In this document: in pieces, positions 1-11,239 of the stretch | How the letters are laid out: every line of letters starts with the position of its first letter | Numbering within the stretch: position 1 is the stretch's first letter | NCBI RefSeq assembly: GCF_030052815.1 | Contig: NC_079496.1 | Span: forward strand, 14,585,100 to 14,649,099 | Reading direction: 5' to 3' | From: Hevea brasiliensis | Taxonomy: Eukaryota > Streptophyta > Magnoliopsida > Malpighiales > Euphorbiaceae | Length of the DNA: 64,000 nucleotides | Position numbers and translations under genes: made by a program | Notes under the pieces: generated by a model | Seen by the model: the letters and a program-made list of their open reading frames with translations, nothing else | What the model was told of the DNA's origin: nothing | The model's database searches: none

Positions 1-178
1 TTTTACCTATTTTGATTCGATTCGATTTTTAAAATTTATAATTTGATTTTTATAATTTAATTCGATTCGATTCAATTTGAACCGAATGCTCACTCCTATT
101 CAAGTCACCGATCACTAGAGTCCAGTTCATGGGCTTGCCAAACAGAACAGAAGTGGGCTCAATAATCTTATATTATGC

Positions 179-211
<33 letters not shown>

Positions 212-1486
212 TAATGATTGACTAAATGTATATATAAAAAATAAAATTATTAAACAGTGCACGGTGGAGTTTAAAAGGTCTTAACCGTGGGATTGAAGAA
301 AGGATGAAACGGTCTTTGTCAGGGCGTCTAAGGATGGCAACTGATGGAATTTGTGTGATTATTCAATCTTATCGAATTCTAATAAGATGATTTTAGATGG
401 TATATAAATAGGTTTGTGATATATTCAAATTTGAAATTTATTGTTCATGATAGATTCGGGTCGGATTAGAGTTTTATATATTGAGTATTTATTATTCGAA
501 TCTATTTTTATAAAAATTTAATAAAATATAAAATATATATTTTTTATAATAATATTTATAAATTTTTTATATTTTATTTTATATAAAATAAAATTGAAAT
601 ATTTTATAAAATTATTAAACTTTTAAAATATAAATTATTAATAAAAATAAGTTTTTATATAGATTATTAATTAAAATATATAAAATTAAATGCGTTCGAC
701 TATTTATCAGACAATAATAATCAAGTTTATGACGAATTTAAGTAATTGAAAATAAATTTTAATTAGATTTAAGAGAAATTTAAATTTAAAAATATTAATC
801 AAATTCAAATTTAATTAGAATGATTTTTACAGATACTCTACTCGTTATGATCTCTCTTGTGTTAAGTTGTGAGGAATCCTATTTAGTATAATTTTTTTTA
901 GGGGTAAGGCAGAACACAGGGGAGCACTATCCTAAGACTAGTCTATTAGTTGTTTGTTTTTTTTTTTTTGCAAAATGTTTAATTTTATTTTTATATTTAT
1001 TAGAGATATTTAATTTACTTTATTTTAAATTAATTTAAAATTTTTAATTTAAATTCAATTTAATTTAAAATTTAAAATTTATGGTTTAAATTTTTTATTT
1101 CTTAATTTTTAGATTAAATTAAACTTTAAGCCTTTTTTTTTAATTTTCTCCCTCTCTTTCCATTAAATATCCATGATTTAATCATATTTTTAATTAAAAA
1201 AATCCAATTAGATATGGTTTATCATTAAACTTTAATTTTAATTAGAAATTTACTTAATTTAATTCATTTTATTTTAACAAGATTACTACCACTAAATTTT
1301 TCATTAAAATTTACAAATCAAAAATTTTGACATGTTTAATAATAATAAAAAAAAAGACTAGTTAAATGATTATATCACTTAGCATTTAAGTTCTTGTCTA
1401 AATCTTCACAAAAAGTTTAGTAATAATATATGACTTTCATTAAATAAAGCCAAAAATTATTAATAATAAAAATTGAAATGTATTTA
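1..1486. other. AT-rich intergenic sequence, no gene seen
   Basis: Both strands are dense in stops and poly(A)/poly(T). The first 110 bases repeat the motif TTCGATTCGAT and read into ACCGAATGCTCACTCCT, a sequence type common near dispersed repeats of plant genomes. No exon of the neighbouring reductase gene is recognisable here, although its remaining exons should lie on this side. I see nothing else coding. Confidence 0.6.
179..211. repeat. (AAT)n microsatellite
   Basis: About eleven uninterrupted AAT units, seen directly in the sequence. It lies in intergenic DNA. Confidence 0.9.
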
Positions 1487-1603
1487 TTATATTTGCTGAA
1501 ACTGATCAATAATTATATGGAAGAAGAAGAAGAAGATATTATAAAGCAGCAGAAGAAGAAGAAACCAAAAATTGTGTGTGTGTGTTTGTCTATGATCAAC
1601 AGT

Positions 1604-1611
1604 AGAAGAAG

Positions 1612-1642
<31 letters not shown>
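1604..1642. repeat. (GAA)n microsatellite
   Basis: About thirteen GAA units just inside the first intron of the reductase-like gene, 22 bases downstream of its predicted splice donor in the transcription direction. Read on the minus strand it is a (TTC)n pyrimidine run; a serine-rich reading frame through it is an artefact of the repeat. Confidence 0.9.
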
Positions 1643-1643
<1 letters not shown>

Positions 1644-1663
1644 GTGAAGTGATATAGACAAAC

Positions 1664-1790
1664 CAGGATCACGGACAGTGGCATGAACCATAAAGCCTCT
1701 TTGAAGAAGAAGCTTGACCAACCAAGAACCAATATACCCATTTGCACCAGTAACGCAATACGTAGCATTCATCTTCTTTAAATCCTCCAT
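1664..1790 (-). CDS. First exon of a dihydroflavonol-reductase-like short-chain dehydrogenase (partial)
   Basis: Seen: an ATG at 1790 opens 42 codons ending at a good splice donor (GATCCTG|GTTTGT on the minus strand). Residues 13-23 read [11 protein letters not shown], the Rossmann dinucleotide-binding glycine motif, followed by [10 protein letters not shown] and the HATVRDP stretch that closes exon 1 in this family. Known: the DFR/anthocyanidin-reductase/cinnamoyl-CoA-reductase branch of extended SDRs uses NADPH to reduce ketones or aldehydes of phenolic compounds and starts exactly this way. Odd: the rest of the protein (about 280 residues) should follow at lower coordinates, but none is recognisable in 1-1663. 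Either intron 1 is longer than 1.6 kb or this is an orphan exon. Substrate cannot be inferred from this fragment. Confidence 0.8.
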
Positions 1791-2430
1791 TTTCAGTGCT
1801 TGAAGCTCTCCTTTTCTTGCAGAGAAAAAAAAAAAAAAAAGAAAATGTTAAAAGCAGTGGAGTTGTTCACTGCACACGGGTTTCACTCATCATTATTATT
1901 ATTTTGTCCACGTTATGTGCTGTGTGCTCATCAGCTTTTTCTAATATTTTTGGATACATTGGAAAGGGCAGTTGAGATTTCTCTATAAATAAATTAAAAA
2001 GAGACATGGATTAGATGCTTAAGCAAAAGGACATGGATGCTCATGACTATCCTTTTTGTCGGCATTTTATGATTTGTTTTTTTTTTTTTTTTTTTCAATT
2101 ATGTGCTGGCTTTTTATGCGTTTATATATCTTTTTTGAAAATTTCAATTTTGATCAGACAAGTAATTCTGAAGAGTGAGGATCTGACGTTGCAGAACAGA
2201 ACATGACAAGATCAACAAATTGCACTAGATACAATACAAAACAACTTGCAATGTTTAAGCTACAAGTCTGTATCAGTTAGCCATACAACCAGTGGTCCAG
2301 TGACTTTGAATGATACAATTAATTAACAAAAGCACATGCCAGAACAATTTGACCAGGAAAGAAGGAAAACAGACAGAACTCAACTAGAGTTCTAGAACCT
2401 AAAGCAATAGCCAAGTCATGCATTATGTTC

Positions 2431-4800
2431 TCATGAAGCAGCAGCAGCTACTTCAGTTTTCGTGTTCTGCTCTTCCTTCAATTTTTTCCAGTACTCTGCA
2501 CTATCAATTACTTCGCCTGTTTTAATGAGATAACGAACTCGCTGCCCATTGTCAAGAACTTTATGGCCCACCCGACTTGCTACATTCTGTTCCTTGGAGT
2601 AAAGCATCACATTTGAGCTGTGAATGGGTGATTCAATCTGCAATACCATAAAACAGGCAAAAAGAAATCAGATAAATATATAAAGTTTGATATGTACACA
2701 AACTAATAATTAACAAACACAGCAGAAATATCTCAAATTTTATTGTGACGCTTTGAAATAAATTTATAACAAGGTTTTTACAAGTAATATTCTCAATTAC
2801 TAAGGATGCCCCTTATATAATGAATATCAATAAAAGTATAAGAACCTTCTACAATTAAACCAGGTGAAACAACCTTAATAATCTGGCCAGGTTCTCCCTC
2901 TTCTCTGCTCTTCGCATGCTTTGTCTTCAGATTTATTTCTTTGACTACCACAGTGCTGTTATGCCTGAAGATCTTAGCAACCTCTCCAATCTTCCCTTTA
3001 TCATCTCCAGATATCACTTTAACTGTATCTCCCACCTTAACATGCATTTTGTGTAAAATTGGAAGGCTGTTTGGCTTACATTTCTTCCGCTCCCAATGCT
3101 TAAGCTGTAAGAGGGGGAAAAATAGAATACAGACTCATCAAAACCTAGTTAATCAATTCCCACAAAATTTGAATCATGCTTAATTACTTATCATGCCCCA
3201 TCAAACAAAATAGTGTATTAACTAAAAAGGAAAAAATAAATTTTCATGCAAGGCTCAACTCGTATGCCTTCAGGTTGCTAACTCTCAACTAATTGGTGCA
3301 GCTAGTAAGCAACATTTATGGTATGGCACAATTGATTCAGATGCAAAAAGATGATACAAGTTTTTGTCTTCCTTTAGCCTCAACAAAATATTTATAAATA
3401 TGTAAATCTCTCTGTGACAGCTTCAGTGAACATATTAACTAGATCTCACACTGGAAAACTCTCACACTTGGGAGATTCTATAGGTCTTTATCTGATACTG
3501 ATTAATTGCCTGGAGCATGTATTATACTCTTATCACGTATTTGTAGATTTCATATTCAGGTCCTTTACATTCCAATTCCTTCCTCTCATTGCTTCAGCGT
3601 TTTGTATTTTTCCAATAAACAAAAAGAGAGGGAAAATGGAATTAGCATAAGAAGGATTCATGGTACCAACCCTCACAACAATGAGACATGTATTCTCTGG
3701 TGACTTGACCTGCATGTAAAACAAGCAGAAAGATTGTTACGAAGCAACCATAGCAATCAGGCAGTACTATCTGAAATTGAGTGGATTGCAGTCGGTCACA
3801 AACATGACCTATAAGGTTGACAATTAGCAACAAAACCACAACAGCAAGTAACACCAAAACTATCTTTATATTTAAAGGATTCAGACAGAATTATAATGAC
3901 CAAACTACATAAAAATAAAGAAATTACACACTCCAGATAACAATAAGACATCCATCTCCAATTTTATCCACAAGCAAAACTGCCATAAACGTAAAGAAGC
4001 AGACTACAGACTCAAAAAGGGTACAAAACTTAGAAATATAATCCACCATTGGCACAGGCAGATGAAATGGTTGAAATTTGAACTATTGGAATAGAGACTA
4101 GTTCATCAATTAAACAGCCGCAAAGATGATCAACATACGCAAGCGTCCATTGGACTGTGGGATAGCTTGTATGGTTTACCAAAAAAGCATTTTAAAAAAG
4201 TGAAACAAAAGCTCAGAATAATCAACAAAAATTAAAACCTATGAGCTTAGTAATACCTACTATTAAGATACAAATGAATCAAAATTTCACTACCCCTCGT
4301 GTTCCTCTGCGTTGAACCTCTCATTTAGATATTGCTAATGGCCCACTCCTATAATTGGAGCATTAAAAAGACAATTCTTTGAAAATTCTTCAATTTGGTG
4401 AAAACCCAAGAGGAAACTACCATCAAAATTCCATGAAAAACAATGTAGTTGGGTAAAAATGATAATTACTTTACAGGATTCTATACATTAAGAACAGGTG
4501 ACACCATTTCAAGCAAAGCAAGAACCTTTAAATAAGGAAAACAAGCAAGCAAAGTACGATAGCAAAAATTAAAATTGAGAATTGATATGGACATACTAAT
4601 TTAAGAAAGAAAAAAAAAAAAAAAAAAACACACGCACACACATAGAGAACTGAGAAACTTAAAAATAAAAGGAAAGGCTTGAAAAGATAACGCACGGGTA
4701 TAGGGGAAACAGAGGGAAAAGAGAGGCGTTGGCCAAAGAAGGAGTTGGAAGAGATAGAAAGTGAGTTCATTGAGCTCTGAAGTGCAGCCATGGCCGCCAT
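2431..4800 (-). CDS. RPL24: Plastid 50S ribosomal protein L24 (nuclear gene, 4 exons)
   Basis: Exons on the minus strand: 4696-4800, 3671-3709, 2874-3104 and 2431-2637. All junctions are phase 0 with GT donors and AG acceptors, giving 193 residues, close to the roughly 198 of Arabidopsis. The serine-rich first 40 residues ([14 protein letters not shown]...) look like a chloroplast transit peptide. Exon 3 starts [13 protein letters not shown] and then carries the KOW RNA-binding segment, about residues 70-97, with [19 protein letters not shown]. Exon 4 holds the SSNVMLYS and RVGHKVL stretches conserved in plastid L24. The 13-codon exon 2 ([13 protein letters not shown]) would be missed by simple ORF calling. 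L24 binds 23S rRNA early in assembly of the large subunit. The next gene upstream on this strand is the CRLK1-like kinase. No disabling change was seen. Confidence 0.95.
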
Positions 4801-5704
4801 TTCTCCCTTCTGATAATTCTTCTTCTTCTTCCACTGGAGATGCGGAGCTCAGACGAGAAACGGATGATAAGAAGCTAAGAACAATCGCGTTTTCAATAGG
4901 ATATGGCACAATAACGACGACGTCTAGATCTGGTTCCAAACAATGGCTAATGGGCTTCCATTAATTGGGCTGCATCCATCCTACCACCTCTCTTCTTTTT
5001 CCCCCTACAAGATTAAATATTTTTTGGGGGCTTCAATTTTGAACATCTCAAATATTAGTAAGTGATTAACTATTTATATAATTATTAAAATAAAAGTATT
5101 TAATAAAAATAATTAATAAATTAATAATTAAATATAAAAATAATATATAATTTTATTAATTTTAATTAAAATGTTCTCTCAATTTTTTAAAATTAAGGGG
5201 ATAACTTTTTATAAATATTTCTTTTAATAATATAAATACTATACCACCAAACAATATAAATAAAAAAGATAATATTTTAATTATAATTAAAATATTAAAG
5301 ACTACCTTAAAAGTATTGCCGAACAGATCCCAAAATAAAGGAAAAATCCACTTGTGAATTGATTTAACCACTTAAATTCTATGATACAAATATAAAGCAA
5401 AGGTGACAAGAAAAAGGGCAACTTTTTCTTCCATTTTCCATTTTTTAAAGAGTAATATACAAAATCATAAATGTCATTTTATCAAAGCGAAGATTAAAAC
5501 AAAAGGAAAGAGAACTCTCAAAAAAATAATAATAATAATAATAATAAATTACACAACTGAATCCTTCAGTCCTAACTCACTCAGGCTGAAATCAGTATTA
5601 GGATGGATATTCTTGCCTCCTACCTCCTTTTGGACATCATGTATATATCACAAAACAAATGCAAGCCAAAACCCAAATACCTTAAAAAATGAACAAACTG
5701 TCAT
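4801..5704. other. Spacer between RPL24 5' end and the kinase 3' end
   Basis: Holds the L24 promoter side (4801-5000, relatively GC-rich), AT-rich DNA, and a short (TAA)n run at 5528-5547. The kinase stop codon is at 5705. No further gene seen. Confidence 0.6.
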
Positions 5705-8700
5705 CTAAACTTCGCAAGCGTCAGCATTGTCCATAGACTCCTCTCTCTGATTGCAATTGAAGACCGGAGTCTTGACTTCTGGTTGATCCATATCAATGGA
5801 AACTTCATCTGCCAATGCAGAAATGGACACTGGAGTATTGATTTCTGGTTGGTCCATATCGATGGAAACTTCATCTGCTGTGGCAGAAAGGGACTTTTTG
5901 TGATGATGCCTTCTATTGTGCCTCAATTTGAGTATCCGTGTGAGTACTTGCACAATGTCCCTCATTGAAGGCCGTTTTTTCGGTACACGGTTGATACATT
6001 TATATGCAAGAGCTGCAACCTCATTAAGCTCCTGCACATCAAATTTCCCATCTAGACGCGAATCCACGATTTCCTCCCACCCAACTTTCCCCTCAGTATT
6101 CATTGCAGCCTATTGATTATCACAAACCATTTTTAAATTAAAAATAGCATAAATATACTGCATGTTGAGGACTAGAAAGGAAGGGGGCTTACGAGTTCAA
6201 CATATTCCATGAGACCCTGTTGAGGATTTCTGCCAGCTATAAGTTCAAAGAGCAACACTCCATAGCTGTAGACATCACTCTTCTTTGTGAAGTTCCTTGT
6301 AGATATGTACTCGGGATCAAGATATCCAAAAGTCCCCCTTATATTAGCTGCATGTCTGTCTACCATCTCTTCTCTTGAAAGCCCAAAATCTGCTACCTAC
6401 TTGAACCAGCATAACCAGGGACGACGAATTACTATGGCAGACTGAGAACTTGCTGATGGACTAACAAAATATACTGGCATGTTTAAAATAAAAATATTGC
6501 TTTCACAAGAAAAAGAAAAGATGCAAGGGTTCATTTGGATAGATGGGGATTTGATTTGAAGGAGTAATAGGATTTGACATTAATATTGGTTATTATAATT
6601 TTTAAGTAGGCTGTCTGGTAACATACTTTCAAATCTAAAATCATTTTAAATGCACGTCCATCCAAATGAACACTAAGGTATTTTGCAAATGGCTAGATTG
6701 TCAGGCGAAATGATTTAGGCTAAGATTTGAGATTGCACGACAGACATACCCTGGCTCTCATAGAATTATCCAACAGAATGTTGGAAGATTTAATATCCCG
6801 GTGAATCACAGGAGGAACTGCCTGAAGCAAAAAGGAAATATTAAAAAATCTAGTACTTAAGTTTTTAGGGATTGAGCTAATAAAAAAGTTTCATGAGTGC
6901 AGAAAGACATGCATGTAGAGATACACATACATGCTATTGTCTAAATAAAATGGAAGTTTACCCCATCATGAAGATACTCCACACCCCTTGCTACATCTAA
7001 AGCAATATAAACCCTCAAATCCCAGCTCAATGGTTCATGGTTTTCACCTGCATGAAAAAGAAAAGCATGTAGTTTTTCATAGAAGTGTCAAAAGTGATTT
7101 AGAATATGAATGTGCTGCAAACAAATATATGCCTTCTCCCTAAATCCTAGCTTCATCGTTGAAATGCAAATTATAGCTAATTGATTATATGAATGAATTT
7201 GAAGCATTGTTATCAACAATATTTGTACGCAAGAAAGGATCTATATTAGGTTTTATGAAAAAATTGATTTGTGCAATAAAAAAGGTTTCAACTTAAACTT
7301 GAGTCAAGGTTTCTGAAATTGTAAACTGCTGATTATGTAAAAATACTAGGATAATAGAGACAAAGACGAACTTTGTGTGAGTCCTTTGATTCTTAGCAAA
7401 TCAAGAATCTTATGTCCCATTTGGCCATTAGAAGAATTGAAAATAAATCCTAGGAGAACAAATGGCATATCTATTAATTTAACCCACCATGAGAATTGGC
7501 TTTCACTTTTAGCCGTGGAATGAGACAATTAGATGATCATAAACATACAATGCAGAAACCCTATTCTTACCAGCCATCCTGTTTCCAGCATTGCAAAGAC
7601 TATGCATTATCCAGTGATCAGGACTTAGGACTACCCTTACTTAGTATCTCTCAATTGTGTTTCACGCTCATTTTTACACAAAGATATCCATAAGAAACTG
7701 CCCATTTTTCTGGCTAGAATCTCTCAAAATTTGGGATAATGCATACAAAACAAATAGGTTTTCATTTTAGGAGTCACTCTAACAAAGAACAGGTTCTTCA
7801 ATTATTGAAATCTTAGTTATGACTGATGTTCAAAAGTGATGCATTTGCACAAACTTTATTCCCAATTAAAGTAATGTCAGTAGTCACGGCATGGTTAGGA
7901 TAGCTATCCAACTTCAGGTTCCAGAAAGTAAATCGATTTTCCTATCATCAGGGACGGATCTAGTGCCCCCACTGCCCCCTTAAAAATTCTCCTAATAGTA
8001 TGTTAGTAATTTCAAATTTCCCCCATTTTACGTTTTAAACTTGCCCCATTATATTCTTTTAATAATTTAATAGATAAAAGTTCATAAAAAAAAAATAAAA
8101 AAAAGCTGATAAAAGTTAAAAATTTTTCTTTTTCAAGAAACTACTTTTTTCTTTTTCTTTCCAAGATGCTACTTTCTTCTCGTTCTCTCTTTATTTCCAC
8201 ATTTTCAACTCTTCTCATCTTCTTAGATATTTCCTTCCTCTTTTCCTGTTGAAATTCAAAAAATATTATTCCACTTCAAGCTGCTTCTTCAGTCTTCATT
8301 CTTCATCTCTCATCTCTCAAGTAAATTGCAAAATTGAAGAAGACATACTCACGAACCACACCTCAAATACAACTAAAGATGCACATCTCAAGCAAAAGAA
8401 AACTAGAAAATCTAAGGCAAGAAGCATTAGGAGACAAAAGGAAAAATTTTTTATTCACTCATCTCTAAAAATAAAAAATTCTCTCACTAGTTAGTTTTCA
8501 ACTTTTTCTTTTTTTTTTTTTTAATTTTGTTTTTACTCTATAATTGTCTAAATTTATTTTCTTTCATATTTATCATTTATTGAAAATATTTTAACACAAA
8601 TTTCCAATATATTTTCATATCTAACCATTTATAATTCATGCTATTTATTTTCAATTTTTATTTATTTAGAAAGCCATTTAAAATTAGTGTCAAAATTAAA

Positions 8701-11188
8701 AATAAATGATAGGATTAATTCATTATTTCTATTATAATAAAAAAATTATGTTTAGGGCTAGGAATAAATTTCTCATAAGAACTATTCAATGACAATGAAG
8801 CTATCACAATAGAAAATGTGCAAAGATCTTCAAAGCAAATTCGTTTAAAAATTACTTTAAATGATGAAATTAATTTGCCCCAATAGAAGAAAAATCCTAG
8901 ATCTTTCCCTGCCCGTCATACGCAGAATTGATGCTGACTTACTGTACAAATGAGAAGCCAAGCTGCCTTTACTCATATAGACATATATAAGCATATGTTG
9001 GCCCTTGTCTGCACAATATCCAACCAAATTCACTAGGTTTCTATGATGCAACCTTCCCAATAGCATAACCTGAAAAATAATCAAAAGGAGCTCAAATGAT
9101 GAGCAACATGGAGTACCCGGAAAAAACCTATACAATAGACTTAATTGCATATATAAAAAACACAAAATGCATTCAATTGCTGGTCATGCACAGGGGACAA
9201 ACAAGAACTAGCTTCCTGCAGAATAGAGCAATTTACTAGGCATGTTTATGACATGGCGCTCTCTGGGTAAATTTATTTCTTAAACTTAATCTACATTTTC
9301 AAAAAAAAAAAAAAAAAAAAAAACAGCTTGGTGGAAAACTCCAGCCATATTAATGTCCAAAGTGGTACAATATTTATCTGCTATTCTGCTGTTTTATTAG
9401 TTTATCCTATTCTTTTGTACCTTTCTCTTGAGTTGCGTTTGGATTCATAGATTTAGATTTCAAATATTAGATTTGAAATTTAGAATTTGAAATTCATAAC
9501 TTTGCAAATATCTTGTTTAGCTAACAAAAAGAATTTCAAATTTTAATCTGTAAGTGGAGATGAGCATTCAACAAAAAATTTGTTATTAGGTTGAATTTGA
9601 ATTCTGATAACATAGTTAATATTATTATCTTGAATCCTTACTTTTTTAATATCTATATTTATCTTGGATTTTATTAAAATCTAATTTTTTTTTTTAAATC
9701 TCCCAAGCAAAGTATTTGATCCAAATCCAAATTCATGTATTCAAATCCATGAATCCAAACACAACATTAATTCTTTTAGCCTGTAGGAAAATTTTCACTA
9801 AAAATTTCTCTTCATCAAGTGTCTCTTATTCATTTCAAAAGAAAAACATACGTCAAAATGATTAAACAATGGTAGGAAATTGACAGGGTCAGACCTTGAA
9901 CATAAAATTAAAATCACTGATTTAGGAACCACATCTATTGTGCTCAAGACATGTTGATGCAGAACCTTCTACTAGGGATGTTAGGTCTACCTATTTTAAA
10001 AAGAAATTTGTGAAATTTAATTAAGTAGTAGTATTTTATTTATTTAGGAAGTATGAGTTGGCTATTATTACTAATTAGTTTTAATTTAATATTTTCTTGT
10101 TTTGGGATTCCTAATCCTAGTACGTTTTTATACTATAAATACTCACGTAATTTAGGTATTTTAGTAGAACTTATTATTATTATTGTTGAAAACTAAGAAT
10201 AAATAAGAATTTTGAGGGTTTATTCGTTTTTCCCCTAGATTGTTCTTTGTGGTTCTACGTCACATGTCTATGTAAGTTGTCTTATTATAATTGAGCTTTA
10301 AAATAAACAGATATGTTTATGTTCATTGGCACATTCTTTGTGCAAGTTGTAATATGTTTAAATAATAAACCATTTGTTGGAGTGCCTATGCAAGCAAGAC
10401 ATTAACTGTTAACCAATGATACCTCAGTGTGAAACTCTTTCTCCCCTTGCTTGGAATCTGCTGCAAGCACTTTAACTGCAACAGTCTCACCAGTTGACAT
10501 TTGAGCTTTATAAACCGGACCAAATGCTCCTTGTCCTATTAGTGTTGTAAAATTATAGGTTGCTTTTTGTAGATCCCTGCATGAGTAGCACCAGGAACAA
10601 AATTATAAACATGAATGAAAGAAAGAAAGAACCTTCTGTAGTTACAGTGATCAATAATAGTGAATTTATATTCATTTTATATAATGTTTATTATTCATAG
10701 CAAACAGAAATGTATGCATTAGCTATCTCGAATTAATAACATAGATATGTACAAAGAGATTGCACATGCTGCTCAATTATGGTACTCAGTTGTGGAACAG
10801 GAGAATAAGACCATTAAAGCATTCAAAAATAGCTGAAAAAGCTAGTAGAGCAAAAGGTTTAAAGGAAAACATACTTGTAAGAATACTCTGGGATTCCAGA
10901 CACTGCCACCACATTACTCTTCTTAAATCCTTCAAGCCACAAGGACATGCCATTACGTCCAGATTTAGCGGGTGATTCTGGGGCAAGAGTTGAGTCTGAC
11001 AAAATAGTACATGAATCAGCACCATTTGCCCGGATAGGCATGGTGACCGCCCTCCTAGAATTGCTGTTACCTATCTGTGAGCGCTTCCTGTGATACTTAA
11101 AACAGAAGAGTGCCAAAACAGCCAAAAGCACTCCAATCACCACCCCTATTGAGATTCCAATGATCAACCCAGATGACTCCCCTTTCAT
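5705..11188 (-). CDS. CRLK1: Calcium/calmodulin-regulated receptor-like kinase (CRLK1 type), 7 coding exons
   Basis: Coding exons (minus strand): 10875-11188, 10423-10576, 8943-9069, 6962-7047, 6750-6821, 6193-6396, 5705-6109. Phases agree and give 453 residues (Arabidopsis CRLK1 about 440). Residues 7-30 form one membrane segment; there is no ectodomain. The kinase domain shows the glycine loop GQGAFG (119-124), the VAVK lysine (K140), IHRD with catalytic D236, DFG (254-256) and [10 protein letters not shown], so it should be active. The basic stretch [12 protein letters not shown] (380-391) follows the kinase domain. In Arabidopsis this protein binds calmodulin and acts in cold signalling through MEKK1; the same role here is inferred from similarity. 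Odd: a 22-residue unit ([12 protein letters not shown]...) is tandemly duplicated at 397-440. Introns carry a hAT-like element and two MITEs. Confidence 0.95.
5747..5878 (-). repeat. In-frame 66-bp tandem duplication in the kinase C-terminus
   Basis: Two consecutive 22-codon units, both reading [12 protein letters not shown], encode residues 397-418 and 419-440 of the kinase. The copies differ at a few codons, so the duplication is not a recent slippage event. It lies outside the catalytic domain in the acidic tail. Confidence 0.85.
6529..6671. mobile_element. MITE, about 143 bp, in a kinase intron
   Basis: The ends are inverted copies: GTTCATTTGGATAGATG at the left and, read on the other strand from the right, GTTCATTTGGATGGACG. 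The interior is AT-rich and non-coding. It lies between the exon starting at 6396 and the exon ending at 6750. No convincing target duplication beyond a shared AAGG was seen. Confidence 0.65.
7949..8911. mobile_element. hAT-like non-autonomous DNA transposon, 963 bp
   Basis: Left end CAGGGACGGATCTAG and right end CTAGATCTTTCCCTG are imperfect terminal inverted repeats of hAT type (CAGGG start). The flanking 8-mers CCTATCAT (7941-7948) and CCCGTCAT (8912-8919) match at 6 of 8 positions, with both differences transitions, as expected of an aged 8-bp target duplication. The interior has an ORF at 8249-8494 whose start (KKYYSTSS) faintly resembles N-termini of zinc-finger hAT transposases, but no transposase domain is present. 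The right end lies 31 bp downstream, in the transcription direction, of the kinase exon that ends at 8943. Confidence 0.8.
9432..9765. mobile_element. MITE with TIRs, about 334 bp, in a kinase intron
   Basis: Left end GTTGCGTTTGGATTCATAG; the right end read on the opposite strand is GTTGTGTTTGGATTCATGG, with similarity continuing inward. Interior non-coding and AT-rich. No clear target duplication was identified, so the superfamily is left open. Confidence 0.7.
9979..10270 (+). mobile_element. Possible LTR-derived fragment
   Basis: Starts TGTTAGGTC, contains a TATA-like core (TACTATAAATACTC near 10131-10144) and then a leader-like segment ending near CTACGTCACA. The layout resembles a small LTR, but no matching second copy, primer-binding site or target duplication was found. 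It lies in the kinase intron between 9070 and 10422. Confidence 0.25.
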
Positions 11189-11210
11189 TTCCTTGGTCCT
11201 TTTCTATATG

Positions 11211-11231
11211 CTATAGAAGACCCCAGTCCAT
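11211..11231 (-). CDS. Upstream ORF in the kinase leader (6 codons plus stop)
   Basis: After the predicted leader intron acceptor (TTGCAG|TTCAATC, exon start 11239) the first ATG is at 11231 and reads MDWGLL then stop, 22 nt before the main kinase ATG at 11188. Such a short uORF can lower or condition translation of the main frame. Whether it is used depends on the leader splice site being correct. Confidence 0.5.
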   Translation of the reverse strand: MDWGLL

Positions 11232-11239
11232 TGATTGAA

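Noticed and set aside
1487..1768. 93-codon serine- and phenylalanine-rich minus-strand frame
   Set aside because: It is the (GAA)n microsatellite read in another frame, overlapping the reductase exon; no domain.
4528..4939. Longer minus-strand frames around L24 exon 1
   Set aside because: They run past the predicted donor at 4695 into poly(T) intron sequence; the exon ends at 4696 by comparison with plastid L24.
8249..8494. 81-codon ORF in the hAT-like element as a gene
   Set aside because: No catalytic or dimerisation domain; only a faint N-terminal resemblance to hAT transposases.
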